Shown piece after piece: positions 52,299-61,310 of a stretch of 64,000 nt of DNA. Position 1 is the stretch's first letter; each line of letters begins with the position of its first letter. The stretch is from positions 558,001-622,000 of the forward strand of contig NZ_JASZYG010000005.1 of the NCBI RefSeq assembly GCF_030317105.1. The letters are read 5' to 3'. The notes under the pieces were generated by a model. It was given only the letters and a program-made list of their open reading frames with translations. It was not told the DNA's origin and searched no databases. A program made the position numbers and the translations under genes. Source of the DNA: Variovorax brevis (GTDB taxonomy: Bacteria; Pseudomonadota; Gammaproteobacteria; Burkholderiales; Burkholderiaceae_C).

Positions 52299-53630
52299 TC
52301 AAGTGAATAGCTTGAAGTTCGGGTACTTGAAGGCAAGCAACCCGAAGGCCAGGTACACACCGAACAATGCGTTGGCGGTCAACTGGCCAATGGCGGGCCA
52401 GCCCGCCGTTGCCACTGCCAGCCCGACCCAGACCAGAAGGGGAAACACGGCGTGACTGCGCGTCGCACGCTTCATCGCAGCCAGGAGGCCGGCGATCACC
52501 GCCGAAAATTTCACCGCGAGAAAGAGCCACCCCAACAGTCCGCCTTCGACCAGCGTGCGCCCGGACTCGGACTCCGCCAGCACATAGATGGCGCGATCGC
52601 CCGTTTGAACGTATTGCGCAAGGTTGGACCCGATGCCAATGCCCTGACCGATCCATGTGATGTGCTTGAAGGCTCCGGTTTCACCAAATAGCGCGGACAC
52701 CACCCGCGAGGCCAGGTCTTCCGACTCAGCGGCTGTCTCGAAGCGCTGCTGCGTCGCTTCGATGGCACCCTGAAACACGAAGCCCAGGCCGCCCACGACA
52801 ATGAGCACGAGCACGGCCATCAGCAAGGCGGAACCCTTGCGGCGTACGGGCGCAAAGAGCAGGTTTGCTAGCAGGTACACCATCAGCATGGCGCCTGTGA
52901 AGATGAACGCGGCGCGTGCCCCGCTGACCAGTGCACAGACAACGAGGCTTGCGAAGATTGCCAATGCCAGGATCCGCTGGCGCGTGTTGCGCTTCCTGGC
53001 TTCGAAGACGCCGAGCGCGAAGGGTGTGCACAGGGCAAGGAAAGTGGTAAGGCCGGCCGTGAAGCTGAAGGTACCCGTGGTTCGCACAATCCCGGCGACG
53101 ACCACGAACACATCGTCCGGGTCGGTATCGAGCGATGCGTTGACGAAGGCGCCAGGCGGCGAGAAATGCTGAAGCACAGAGAGTGGCGCCATCAGCACCA
53201 GCAGCGTGAGCAGCACGCGCAGCGCGACGACGTAGTCGCGCTCCGTCAGGGTGGCTGCCACGGCCAGGGCAAACCAGATGTAGAGCAGCCAGAAGCGAAG
53301 GCCAATCAGATAGATCGAAAAGTTGCTTTCACCCAGCGTCAGTTGCAGCAAGCCCCAGCCGATGACGCAAGCAGACCACACCGACACCAGCGCGAGGAGT
53401 TGTGGTTGGCGATGCATGTCTCCCCGGACGAATGCGCGGACGATGGCGAAAACGACCAACAAGTCACGCAGCAAGACGAGGGGCAGCGTGGCCGATCCAG
53501 ACACCCATTTGCGAAAGGCGCCTTCCAACACCACGATCAGGAGGACGGCAATGAACAGCCGACCTGCCGTCGACAATCGAGCGGCTCGGATGGTGGTGGG
53601 CGCTGTGCGCGCAAGGGTGGCGTTCTGCAT
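52299..53630 (-). CDS. Wzy-like O-antigen/exopolysaccharide polymerase (443 aa)
   Basis: Hydrophobic protein with about 11-12 predicted membrane helices and a larger periplasmic loop (GAIEATQQRFETAAESEDLASRVVSALFGETGAFKHI, around residues 290-330), matching the Wzy/WaaL topology. The short RFETAAES...IGIGSN region before the last helices resembles O-antigen polymerases. It would join undecaprenyl-linked repeat units in the periplasm. The start at ATG 53630 (MQNATLARTAPTT) is preferred to the adjacent TTG; no SD is visible. Position between glycosyltransferases supports the polymerase role; sequence in this family is poorly conserved. Confidence 0.82.
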   Translation of the reverse strand: MQNATLARTAPTTIRAARLSTAGRLFIAVLLIVVLEGAFRKWVSGSATLPLVLLRDLLVVFAIVRAFVRGDMHRQPQLLALVSVWSACVIGWGLLQLTLGESNFSIYLIGLRFWLLYIWFALAVAATLTERDYVVALRVLLTLLVLMAPLSVLQHFSPPGAFVNASLDTDPDDVFVVVAGIVRTTGTFSFTAGLTTFLALCTPFALGVFEARKRNTRQRILALAIFASLVVCALVSGARAAFIFTGAMLMVYLLANLLFAPVRRKGSALLMAVLVLIVVGGLGFVFQGAIEATQQRFETAAESEDLASRVVSALFGETGAFKHITWIGQGIGIGSNLAQYVQTGDRAIYVLAESESGRTLVEGGLLGWLFLAVKFSAVIAGLLAAMKRATRSHAVFPLLVWVGLAVATAGWPAIGQLTANALFGVYLAFGLLAFKYPNFKLFT

Positions 53631-53653
53631 CAAAAAAACGGGTGGTGGAGCGG

Positions 53654-54625
53654 CTAGGACGCTCCAGCAAGCAGGGTCTTGACCGCATCGACATGCGCTT
53701 CAACGCGGTGTGGCGTGTACCAGGCATGTGCCGACGCGCCGATTTCAGCCGCCCCATTGGCGTTGTTGGTCACCGCGGAAAAGCCGGCAGCGTAGTGTCG
53801 ATTCGGTTCAAGGCCATCATGAACGTTATAGCGCTTGGCGAACAGTACCGTGCAGGTTCCGTGCGCGCAGTAAGCGGCAAAAACCCCGCTTTTGGAGACG
53901 ACTTGCGGCGGATAACAAAGGATGCCGTACTTCGCATCGCTCAGATGCGCGCTGACCTGGCTTGCCGGCAATGCGCCGTGGGCCTGGATGCGGCCATCCG
54001 CGCGCAGCTTGGCGTAGTCGGCGCCTTGAATGGGGGGGCCAATATCGTGCACCGTCAGACCCTGGTTGCGAACCCATCTCCAAAAATTCTCATCGAGCTC
54101 GCGATAGGCGTTGCTGCGGATGGCAGGGCCGCCAAAGACAACGATCTTCTGCGAGCGTTGGTTTCGAGTGAAACAAGGCTCTCCGACGTTTGAATAAACC
54201 GGCAGTACCCGGTTGGGCGTGCCCGGCGAACGTGGGCGCAACCACTGCGCTGCCATGTCGGCGTTCGTCAGCCAGAAGTCCGAGAGCCCTGCAAGATCTG
54301 CCGCAATGCGGCGCTGCGTGGGGCCCAGCCAAAAGGCTGAGCGCCAGGGCGGCTCGGAGGCAAACAACTCGTGAAAGAAGATGCCGACCTTCGAGCCGCG
54401 CGCGCGAAGCTGGCCAAGCCGCTCGACCAGCCAGCTCGGGATGCCGCGGGGGTGGAAGCCGTAGCCGCTGAAGTTGAGGAGGATGGCGCCGTTGCCATAT
54501 TCCGCCAGCGGTGTCTGCGCAGTCGGCGCGATGATGCGCGTGGGAATGTGGCGGCCCATGATCTCGGCATAGTCGCGTACGCCTCCCGTGCCGGGCGGAA
54601 TCACCGTGACCAGCTCGCTATTCAT
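53654..54625 (-). CDS. Putative glycosyltransferase, GT4-like (323 aa)
   Basis: Weakly recognisable GT-B protein. It starts MNSELVTVIPPGTGGVRDYA, the glycine-rich loop and GVxDY pattern seen in GT4 N-termini. It has KVGIFFHELFASEPPWRSAF, SDFWLTNADMAAQWLRP and KIVVFGGPAIRSNAYREL. Typical donor-site EGFGLPxxE is replaced by a weaker KYGILCYPPQVVSKSGVFAAYCAHG. The gene lies between fcl and the polymerase, so fucosyl or mannosyl transfer is plausible but not shown. No strong SD. 62 bp downstream of fcl. Confidence 0.72.
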   Translation of the reverse strand: MNSELVTVIPPGTGGVRDYAEIMGRHIPTRIIAPTAQTPLAEYGNGAILLNFSGYGFHPRGIPSWLVERLGQLRARGSKVGIFFHELFASEPPWRSAFWLGPTQRRIAADLAGLSDFWLTNADMAAQWLRPRSPGTPNRVLPVYSNVGEPCFTRNQRSQKIVVFGGPAIRSNAYRELDENFWRWVRNQGLTVHDIGPPIQGADYAKLRADGRIQAHGALPASQVSAHLSDAKYGILCYPPQVVSKSGVFAAYCAHGTCTVLFAKRYNVHDGLEPNRHYAAGFSAVTNNANGAAEIGASAHAWYTPHRVEAHVDAVKTLLAGAS

Positions 54626-54687
54626 GGACGACAGTTTCTGGATGCGCTTGCCGGACCGCCCTGCGAGCACGGCTTCTGCAGCCGCAC

Positions 54688-55674
54688 TCACGCTGCTGCG
54701 AGCGTTTCGGATTCCACGGCGTGCTGGAGCAGGAAATCCGCATACGCGCGCTGAATGCCCTCGCGCAGGGAGATTTGCGCTTTCCAACCGAGGCGATGAA
54801 GCAGCGCGACATCCAGCAGCTTGCGCGGCGTCCCGTCCGGCTTGGAGGTGTCGTACTTGAGGCCGCCGCGATAGCCGACGGCCTGCGCAACCACCGTGGC
54901 CAGTTCGGCAATTGACAAGTCTTCGCCGGTGCCGACGTTGATGTGGCTTTCCATGGGCTGCGTGTTCGAGGCGTAGTCCATCGGCGGGAGCGCCATGACG
55001 TGCACGCATGCGGCTGCCATGTCATCCACATAGAGGAATTCGCGCTTGGCCTGGCCAGTGCCCCAGATGGTGACAAAGGGTGCGTCGGCGATCTTTGCTT
55101 CATGGAAGCGACGAATCATCGCGGGCAGGACGTGGCTGTTTTCCGGATGGTAGTTGTCGCCCGGCCCATAGAGGTTGGTCGGCATGACGCTGCGGTAATC
55201 GGTGCCGTACTGGCGGTTGTAGCTCTCGCAAAGCTTGATGCCTGCAATCTTGGCGATGGCGTAGGGCTCGTTGGTGGGTTCCAGCTTGCCCATGAGCAAT
55301 GCAGATTCGGCCATGGGTTGCGGCGCCATTCGCGGGTAGATGCAACTCGAACCGAGGAAGAGCAATTTGTTGACACCGCTTCTCCAGGCCTCGTGCACCA
55401 CGTTGTTCTGCACCATGAGGTTCGAGTAGATGAACTCGGCCGGGTAGGTGTTGTTCGCATGGATGCCACCGACGCGCGCGGCGGCCATGTAGACCTCGTC
55501 GGGTTTCTCCCTTGCAAAGAAGGCGCGCACTTGCGCTTGATCGGTAAGGTCCAGTTCGGCGTGCGTGCGCGTGATGATCGATTTGACGCCAGAGCGTTCG
55601 AGGCAGCGCACGATGGCGCTCCCGACCATTCCCCTATGTCCCGCGACGTAGATGCGTTTCTGCGATGAAGTCAT
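54688..55674 (-). CDS. fcl: GDP-L-fucose synthase (328 aa)
   Basis: Epimerase/reductase converting GDP-4-keto-6-deoxymannose to GDP-L-fucose with NADPH. Rossmann VAGHRGMVGSAIVR; AARVGGIHANNTYPAEFIYSN; catalytic Ser in FLGSSCIYPRMAPQPM; Tyr and Lys in NEPYAIAKIAGIKLCESYN; GPGDNYHPENSHVLPAMIRR. The substrate is normally made by GDP-mannose 4,6-dehydratase (Gmd), which is absent from this window. It lies 54 bp downstream of manC in the same operon. Confidence 0.95.
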   Translation of the reverse strand: MTSSQKRIYVAGHRGMVGSAIVRCLERSGVKSIITRTHAELDLTDQAQVRAFFAREKPDEVYMAAARVGGIHANNTYPAEFIYSNLMVQNNVVHEAWRSGVNKLLFLGSSCIYPRMAPQPMAESALLMGKLEPTNEPYAIAKIAGIKLCESYNRQYGTDYRSVMPTNLYGPGDNYHPENSHVLPAMIRRFHEAKIADAPFVTIWGTGQAKREFLYVDDMAAACVHVMALPPMDYASNTQPMESHINVGTGEDLSIAELATVVAQAVGYRGGLKYDTSKPDGTPRKLLDVALLHRLGWKAQISLREGIQRAYADFLLQHAVESETLAAA

Positions 55675-55728
55675 GGTCTTGCGGAGGCAATTGTTGGTAG
55701 TGAATGCACAGTTGAACTCGTCAACCCA

Positions 55729-57162
55729 TCAGGCCGTTTTGCGGACCTCTGGACTGGCCAGCAGTTCGGCGTCCTCAAAGCGGACGATGTCGTCGTCGCC
55801 GAGATAGCCACCTGTTTGCACCTCGATGATTTCCAGAACGGTCTTGCCCGGGTTCCCGAGCTGATAGGTCGTTCCCGAGGGGATGTAGATGGACTCGTTC
55901 TCCCTCACCAGCGTCAAGGTGCCGTCCCGCAGGACCTGGGCCGTGCCCTGGACCACGACCCAGTGCTCCGCTCGATGGTGGTGCATGCGAAGCGCGAGCC
56001 TGGCGCCGGGCTTGACGGTGAGCCGCTTGACCGCAAAGCGCGCGCCGTCGTCGATGCTGTCGTAGGCACCCCACGGACGTGGAATGCGCCGATGCTGTGT
56101 TGCCTGCGTCCTGCCGCGGGTGGTGAGGAGGCTTACGGCGTCCTTGACCTGTTCTGCGCAATCGGAGTGGGCAACAAGCAGGGCATCGGGTGTGTCAACG
56201 ATGAGCAGGTCCACGGTGCCGAGCGCCACGACAGGCCGCGTGGGCGCGTGGATGAAGGTCTTGCGTGTGCCGATGGCAAAACCTTGGCCACTGATGCGGT
56301 TTTCGTTTTCGTCGGCCTTGTGCAAATTGGCGACGGCGTTCCAGCTGCCGACGTCACTCCACGCGCCCCCAAAGGGAAGTACCGCGACGCAGGAGGACTT
56401 TTCCAGCACCGCGTAGTCGATGCTTTGGCTGCGGCATGACTCGAATGCGGCCCGGTCCATGCGCACAAAGGCGCCGTCAATCGACGGGTGCGCCGTGGCG
56501 CGGCGGCACGCTTCAAGAATGTCGGGCGCATGCTTTTCGAACTCTGCGATCAGCACCTTGGCTTGCACCAGGAAGATCCCTGCGTTCCAGAGATGATCTC
56601 CAGCCAGAATCATCTGGGTGGCGCGCTCGATCGGGGGCTTTTCAATGAACGCATCGACCTTCCGTGCACCGTCCTGGTCGCCGCCGCCCAGGTGCTTGCC
56701 CTCGCGGATGTAGCCATAGCCCGTGCTCGGAAAAGTGGGCACCACGCCGAAGGTCACGATGAATCCGTCCAACGCCGCCGAAACGCCGCTCATCACGGTC
56801 GCAGCGAACCTTTCGGCATCGGGGATGTAGTGATCCGCAGGCGCAAAGAGCAACAGTTGATCAGGTTCGGCGAGCAGGGCGCTGGCGGCCATGGCCGCAG
56901 CGGTGTTGCGCGCGCTGGGCTCGAGCAACTGGGATCCGCCGACGCCGGCACTGTCAATGGCCTCCTGGACCAGGAAGCGATGTTCCTCGGCGGCAATGCA
57001 CATGACGTCCGGATGCAGCAGGCGCAGGCGCTCCAGCGTGAGCTGCAGCAGGCTGCTTTCGCCGAAGAGCGGCGCGAACTGCTTGGGCAGCGTCTTGCGC
57101 GACAGGGGCCACAAGCGAGTTCCGCTGCCACCGCACAGGACGACGGGCAGGACGCCGGTCAT
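55729..57162 (-). CDS. manC: Mannose-1-phosphate guanylyltransferase / mannose-6-phosphate isomerase (477 aa)
   Basis: Bifunctional enzyme making GDP-mannose. N-terminal nucleotidyltransferase with VVLCGGSGTRLWPLSRKTLP, KQFAPLFGESSLLQLTLERL and the FIEKP signature (DAFIEKPPIERATQM); C-terminal type II phosphomannose isomerase cupin with RPWGAYDSIDDG, LALRMHHHRAEHWVVVQG and YIPSGTTYQLGNPGKTVLEI. The ATG overlaps the upstream sugar-transferase stop (ATGA). GDP-mannose here can feed both mannosylation and the fucose route. Confidence 0.95.
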   Translation of the reverse strand: MTGVLPVVLCGGSGTRLWPLSRKTLPKQFAPLFGESSLLQLTLERLRLLHPDVMCIAAEEHRFLVQEAIDSAGVGGSQLLEPSARNTAAAMAASALLAEPDQLLLFAPADHYIPDAERFAATVMSGVSAALDGFIVTFGVVPTFPSTGYGYIREGKHLGGGDQDGARKVDAFIEKPPIERATQMILAGDHLWNAGIFLVQAKVLIAEFEKHAPDILEACRRATAHPSIDGAFVRMDRAAFESCRSQSIDYAVLEKSSCVAVLPFGGAWSDVGSWNAVANLHKADENENRISGQGFAIGTRKTFIHAPTRPVVALGTVDLLIVDTPDALLVAHSDCAEQVKDAVSLLTTRGRTQATQHRRIPRPWGAYDSIDDGARFAVKRLTVKPGARLALRMHHHRAEHWVVVQGTAQVLRDGTLTLVRENESIYIPSGTTYQLGNPGKTVLEIIEVQTGGYLGDDDIVRFEDAELLASPEVRKTA

Positions 57163-57881
57163 CGCGAGCCATCCCCGGTAAGAACGACGAGGACGGTTTT
57201 GACAAGGATCTTGCAGTCCAGCCAGATAGACCAGTGCGTCACGTAGTACGCATCAAGTTCCACCCGTTTGGCGTAGGGCAGGCGATTGCGGCCGCTGACT
57301 TGCCACAGACCAGTGAGACCTGGCCGCACGGCGCAGTATTGCTCCCAATCCCGGCCGTAGAGGCTGCGCTGACGCTCCATGCAGGGGCGGGGACCGACGA
57401 GGCTCATGTCGCCCTTGAGGACGTTCCAGAATTGCGGCAATTCGTCGAGGCTGAGCTTGCGGATCCATTGACCGACCGGCGTGATGCGCGGGTCTACCGT
57501 GAGCTTCTGGAAGGTGTCCCACTCGGTACGCGCCATGTCGTTGCGGCTCAGCAGTTCGGTGAGCACTGCGTCGGAGTCGTGGACCATGGAGCGGAACTTG
57601 TAGAAGCGAAAGCGTTGGCCCTGGGCTCCCATGCGGATCTGTCCGAAATGGACAGGGCTGCCCATGCTCACCCGGACGCAGAGCGCGACAAGCAAGTAAA
57701 ACGGGCCCAGCACAAGGAAAAACAGGAGTGCACCTGCGATGTCCATTCCGCGCTTGACGGCGCGTTCCATCGTGCCGAACTTTCGTGGCTGGATGGCCGG
57801 GATGAACGGCGAAGCGCTGCCGCCGCCGGGGGACAGTTGGCGATCAAGGTGGCCTCGTGCGCTTGAATCGGGTCGGAACAT
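57159..57881 (-). CDS. Undecaprenyl-phosphate sugar-1-phosphate transferase (initiating, 240 aa)
   Basis: Monotopic phosphoglycosyltransferase that starts repeat-unit assembly on undecaprenyl phosphate. After about 45 polar residues comes the single re-entrant/TM helix (RGMDIAGALLFFLVLGPFYL), FRFYKFRSMVHDSD, the catalytic Asp-Glu region (KLSLDELPQFWNVLKGDMSL), VGPRPCMERQ and GLTGLWQVSGRN. It is the short form, lacking the N-terminal CoA-binding-like and extra TM domains of WcaJ/WbaP. ATG 57881 is chosen for GAGGAA six bases upstream. First gene of the minus-strand operon. Sugar (Glc, Gal or other) cannot be set from sequence. Confidence 0.92.
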   Translation of the reverse strand: MFRPDSSARGHLDRQLSPGGGSASPFIPAIQPRKFGTMERAVKRGMDIAGALLFFLVLGPFYLLVALCVRVSMGSPVHFGQIRMGAQGQRFRFYKFRSMVHDSDAVLTELLSRNDMARTEWDTFQKLTVDPRITPVGQWIRKLSLDELPQFWNVLKGDMSLVGPRPCMERQRSLYGRDWEQYCAVRPGLTGLWQVSGRNRLPYAKRVELDAYYVTHWSIWLDCKILVKTVLVVLTGDGSR

Positions 57882-58225
57882 GCAAATTCCTCGGGTTCTG
57901 TACTGCGTCTGCAATGTTGGTGATGCGCTGTGACTCTGTAACGCTTTACTACTATTCGAAAGAATTTGAACACATTCGCGTTACTTTGTCGCGCCTTCAA
58001 AAGACGTACGCCATACGGCGAATAGGGATGCTCTCTCCACGTAGGCCTCCGCCAAAACGGGTTGCTGCACTGCAGCGAACCTTATCTCCGGTGTAAGCAT
58101 TTAGTTTTTATCACGAGTAACAAGACAGGGCATGAATGCGTTGTTCAAGGACGCCAACTAATCCGCATTAAGTAACCCCGCGCAACAGGATGCAGCAGAG
58201 GAAGTGGATGTGTCCGGGCAAAAAG
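57882..58225. other. Non-coding gap with the EPS operon promoter region
   Basis: About 340 bases between the initiating-transferase start and the rne terminator with no credible gene; short open frames lack SD sites and family resemblance. It is AT-richer than its surroundings, especially 57930-57990 and 58085-58120, as expected of a promoter region for the leftward exopolysaccharide operon. GTAACGCTTTAC (near 57945) and GCGTTAC (near 57984) could be regulator half-sites, but I find no confident -35/-10 pair. Confidence 0.5.
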
Positions 58226-58259
58226 AAAGGGCGACGAGGTGAGTACCTCGTCGCCCTTT
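58226..58259 (-). terminator. Rho-independent terminator of rne
   Basis: A perfect 15-bp stem (AAAGGGCGACGAGGT, 58226-58240, with its complement at 58245-58259) and a four-base loop. On the minus strand it ends in TTTCTTTTTGCC, a proper T-tract 36 bp after the rne stop. The other strand has TTTT, so it may also act rightward. Confidence 0.9.
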
Positions 58260-58295
58260 TGGCGGGGGACGGCGCTCAGGCCGTCGTTTCAGGGA

Positions 58296-61200
58296 TCAGT
58301 TCGCGTGGTTGCTGAACTCGCTTGTGCGCTCGAACGGCAACACCACTTGGCCGAGATCGCGGCGCGTTTCCACGAGGATGAGCGGTGCGTCGTCCAGCAC
58401 GATGCGGGGCGGACGCTCGCGCGGCACGTGCTGTGGCTTGGGCTCCGCCGCGATGGCGGCCTGAACCTCGGCCACCCGCTCCATGTCGGAGTTGACCCAA
58501 TGCAGGCCCGAGCCTTCGGCGATCTGTGCCAGTTCGCCGAGCGGCAGCTCAAAGGGGGTGACCTTCGGCAAGGCGCGCGCGTGGACGGCGGGCACCTCAA
58601 TAGGCGCTGGCTTGACAAGCGCGATCGGCTGTACAGCGGGCGCTTCGGGGGCGGCGAAGACCCGCTCGGATGCCAGCACGGACTCTTCCTGGGCATCAGG
58701 CATCACCGGCGAACTGGCGGCGACGGATTCGGGAGCAGCTTCCGCCGCTTCGCGCGGTGCCCGCTCGCGGCGGTCGCGGCCGTAACGGTCGCGAGACCGG
58801 GCGCGGCGCTCTTCGCCTTCGGGGCGCTGTGCTTCCACTGCGGCCTCGCCTATGACTTCGTTCTCGCCATTGCGTGATGCTGACGCCTCGACGCGTTGTG
58901 CGTCTTCCGCTTGCGCCGGGTCCCGGCGCTCTGCGCGTTCACCGCGCTCAGCACGTTCGGTGCGCTCGCCGCGTTCTCCGCGTTCGCTCCGATCGCCTCG
59001 GTCAGCGCGATCGCCGCGTTCACGGCGCTCGCCACGTGCACGCGGTGGGCGCTCGTTGGTCGCAGCCAGATCCTCGCCGCCTTCCTTGCCCAAAGGGTTG
59101 GTTGCTTGCGCGTCGAGCGTTTCCGGGAGGTCAGCAACCGGCAGGTTGCGCTGCTCGCCACGACCACCGCGGCGTTCGCCGTCGCGGCCCTCGCCACGCT
59201 GCTGTCCGTCACGCGGAGCGCGCTGCTCCCTCGGCTCGCGGGGCTCACGTTGCTCGCGCGCCTGCTGCGGATCGCGTGCCTCGCGTTGCGGTGCTTCTGC
59301 GCGCGCTTCAGCCCGGTTTTCGCGGCGCTCACCCGAACGGGCGCCGTCGCGACCACCGCGGCGTTCGCCGTCGCGGCCATTGCGCGCTTCTGCGCCGCGT
59401 CCGCCTCGACCTTCGCCATCGCGACCACCTCGGCGCTGTTCGCCGTCGCGACCGCGGGATTCACCGTCGCGGCCGGAGCGTCCGTCGCGTCGTGCTGACT
59501 TGGGTGCCTCCGCAGCGGTCGCCGCCACAACGGGAGCCGCCGGCGCTGGTGCCGGTGCAGGCGTGCCGCCGAACAATCCCTTGAGCCAGCGGAAGAAGCC
59601 GCCTTCTGCCGGCGTCGGAGCCGGTGCGACAGGCTGAACTGCAGCGGGTGCGCGCTGAGGCGCGGGTGCCCGGACGGGCTCCGGCTTCGGCACAGCGACC
59701 GGCGCCGGTGCGTCGGGCAGAACACCCTTGATGACGGGTGTCTGCTTGTTGGTCGGCTCTTGCGAGCGGCGCGTGACCGAGGTCGGATCCTCGATTTCGT
59801 CGGCCATCTTGTAGCTGGCTTCGATGTGGTCCAGGCGCGGATCGTCGTGCTTCAGGCGCTCCAGCCGGTAGTTCGGCGTTTCCAGCGTCTTGTTCGGGAT
59901 CATCAGCACGGTGACGCGCTGCTTCAACTCGATCTTGGCAATTTCCGGACGCTTTTCGTTCAGCAGGAAGGAAGCGACTTCCACCGGCACTTGAACGTGC
60001 ACGGCGGCCGTGTTGTCCTTCATCGACTCTTCCTGAATGATGCGCAGGATCTGCAGCGCGCTCGATTCGGTGTCGCGGATGTGGCCCGAGCCGCCGCAAC
60101 GGGGGCAGGGGATCGAAGCGCCTTCGCTCAGCGCCGGCTTCAGGCGCTGGCGGCTCATTTCCATGAGGCCGAACTTGCTGATCGAGCCGAACTGCACGCG
60201 GGCGCGGTCCTGGCGCAGCGCGTCGCGCAGGCGGCTTTCGACTTCGCGGCGGTTCTTCGATTCGTCCATGTCGATGAAGTCGATGACGATCAGGCCACCC
60301 AGGTCGCGCAGGCGCATCTGGCGGGCCACTTCGTCGGCGGCTTCGAGGTTGGTGCGGGTGGCGGTTTCTTCGATGTCGCCGCCCTTGATGGCGCGGGCCG
60401 AGTTCACGTCGACCGAAACGAGTGCTTCAGTGTGGTCGATGACGATGGCGCCGCCGCTGGGCAGTTGCACCGTGCGGGCGTAGGCCGATTCGATCTGGTG
60501 CTCGATCTGGAAGCGGCTGAACAGGGCCGCGTCGTCACGATAACGCTTTACGCGGGCGGCATGCTCGGGCATGACGTGCGCCATGAACTGCTGCGCCTGG
60601 TCGTAGATGTCGTCCGTGTCGATCAGGATGTCGCCGATGTCGTGATTGAAGTAGTCACGGATGGCGCGAATGACCAGCGACGATTCCTGGTAGATCAGGA
60701 AGGCGCCCTTGCCGCCCTTGGCGGCGCCATCGATGGCGGTCCAGAGCTTGAGCAGGTAGTTCAGGTCCCATTGCAGTTCGGGCGCGGTGCGGCCGATGCC
60801 TGCGGTGCGGGCGATGATGCTCATGCCCTTGGGGTACTCGAGCTGGTCCATCGCCTCCTTGAGCTCGGCCCGGTCGTCGCCCTCGATGCGGCGCGAAACG
60901 CCACCGCCGCGGGGGTTGTTGGGCATCAGCACGACATAGCGGCCGGCCAGCGAGATGAAGGTGGTGAGGGCCGCGCCCTTGTTGCCGCGCTCTTCCTTTT
61001 CGACCTGGACCACCAGTTCCTGGCCTTCGCGGATCGCCTCGTTGATGCGGGCCGAATTGGCCGAAACACCTTCGGCAAAGTATTGTTTGGAGATTTCCTT
61101 GAACGGCAGGAAGCCGTGGCGGTCTTCGCCGTAGTCGACGAAGCAGGCTTCCAGCGAAGGCTCGACGCGCGTGACGACGGCCTTGTAGATATTGCCCTTG

Positions 61201-61310
61201 CGCTGTTCGCGCCCTTCTATTTCGATCTCGTAGTCGAGGAGCTTTTGTCCGTCGACGATGGCCAGGCGGCGTTCTTCGGCCTGCGTGGCATTGATCAGCA
61301 TCCGCTTCAT
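58296..61310 (-). CDS. rne: Ribonuclease E (1004 aa)
   Basis: Endoribonuclease for mRNA decay and rRNA/tRNA processing. MKRMLINATQAEERRLAIVD; S1 domain (about 35-125); 5' sensor; DNase I-like catalytic domain with SVDVNSARAIKG and LIVIDFIDMDESKNRREVE; Zn-link CPRCGGSGHIRD (about 400). At about 570 the amphipathic FFRWLKGLFGG matches the membrane-targeting helix of E. coli. An Arg/Gly/Asp/Glu-rich disordered region (about 600-850, repeats such as GRDGERRGGRDG) is the likely RNA/degradosome scaffold. The extreme C-terminus (FELPLGELAQIAEGSGLHWV and following) is again ordered-looking. ATG 61310 follows AGGA. Divergent from rluC, as in E. coli. Confidence 0.95.
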   Translation of the reverse strand: MKRMLINATQAEERRLAIVDGQKLLDYEIEIEGREQRKGNIYKAVVTRVEPSLEACFVDYGEDRHGFLPFKEISKQYFAEGVSANSARINEAIREGQELVVQVEKEERGNKGAALTTFISLAGRYVVLMPNNPRGGGVSRRIEGDDRAELKEAMDQLEYPKGMSIIARTAGIGRTAPELQWDLNYLLKLWTAIDGAAKGGKGAFLIYQESSLVIRAIRDYFNHDIGDILIDTDDIYDQAQQFMAHVMPEHAARVKRYRDDAALFSRFQIEHQIESAYARTVQLPSGGAIVIDHTEALVSVDVNSARAIKGGDIEETATRTNLEAADEVARQMRLRDLGGLIVIDFIDMDESKNRREVESRLRDALRQDRARVQFGSISKFGLMEMSRQRLKPALSEGASIPCPRCGGSGHIRDTESSALQILRIIQEESMKDNTAAVHVQVPVEVASFLLNEKRPEIAKIELKQRVTVLMIPNKTLETPNYRLERLKHDDPRLDHIEASYKMADEIEDPTSVTRRSQEPTNKQTPVIKGVLPDAPAPVAVPKPEPVRAPAPQRAPAAVQPVAPAPTPAEGGFFRWLKGLFGGTPAPAPAPAAPVVAATAAEAPKSARRDGRSGRDGESRGRDGEQRRGGRDGEGRGGRGAEARNGRDGERRGGRDGARSGERRENRAEARAEAPQREARDPQQAREQREPREPREQRAPRDGQQRGEGRDGERRGGRGEQRNLPVADLPETLDAQATNPLGKEGGEDLAATNERPPRARGERRERGDRADRGDRSERGERGERTERAERGERAERRDPAQAEDAQRVEASASRNGENEVIGEAAVEAQRPEGEERRARSRDRYGRDRRERAPREAAEAAPESVAASSPVMPDAQEESVLASERVFAAPEAPAVQPIALVKPAPIEVPAVHARALPKVTPFELPLGELAQIAEGSGLHWVNSDMERVAEVQAAIAAEPKPQHVPRERPPRIVLDDAPLILVETRRDLGQVVLPFERTSEFSNHAN

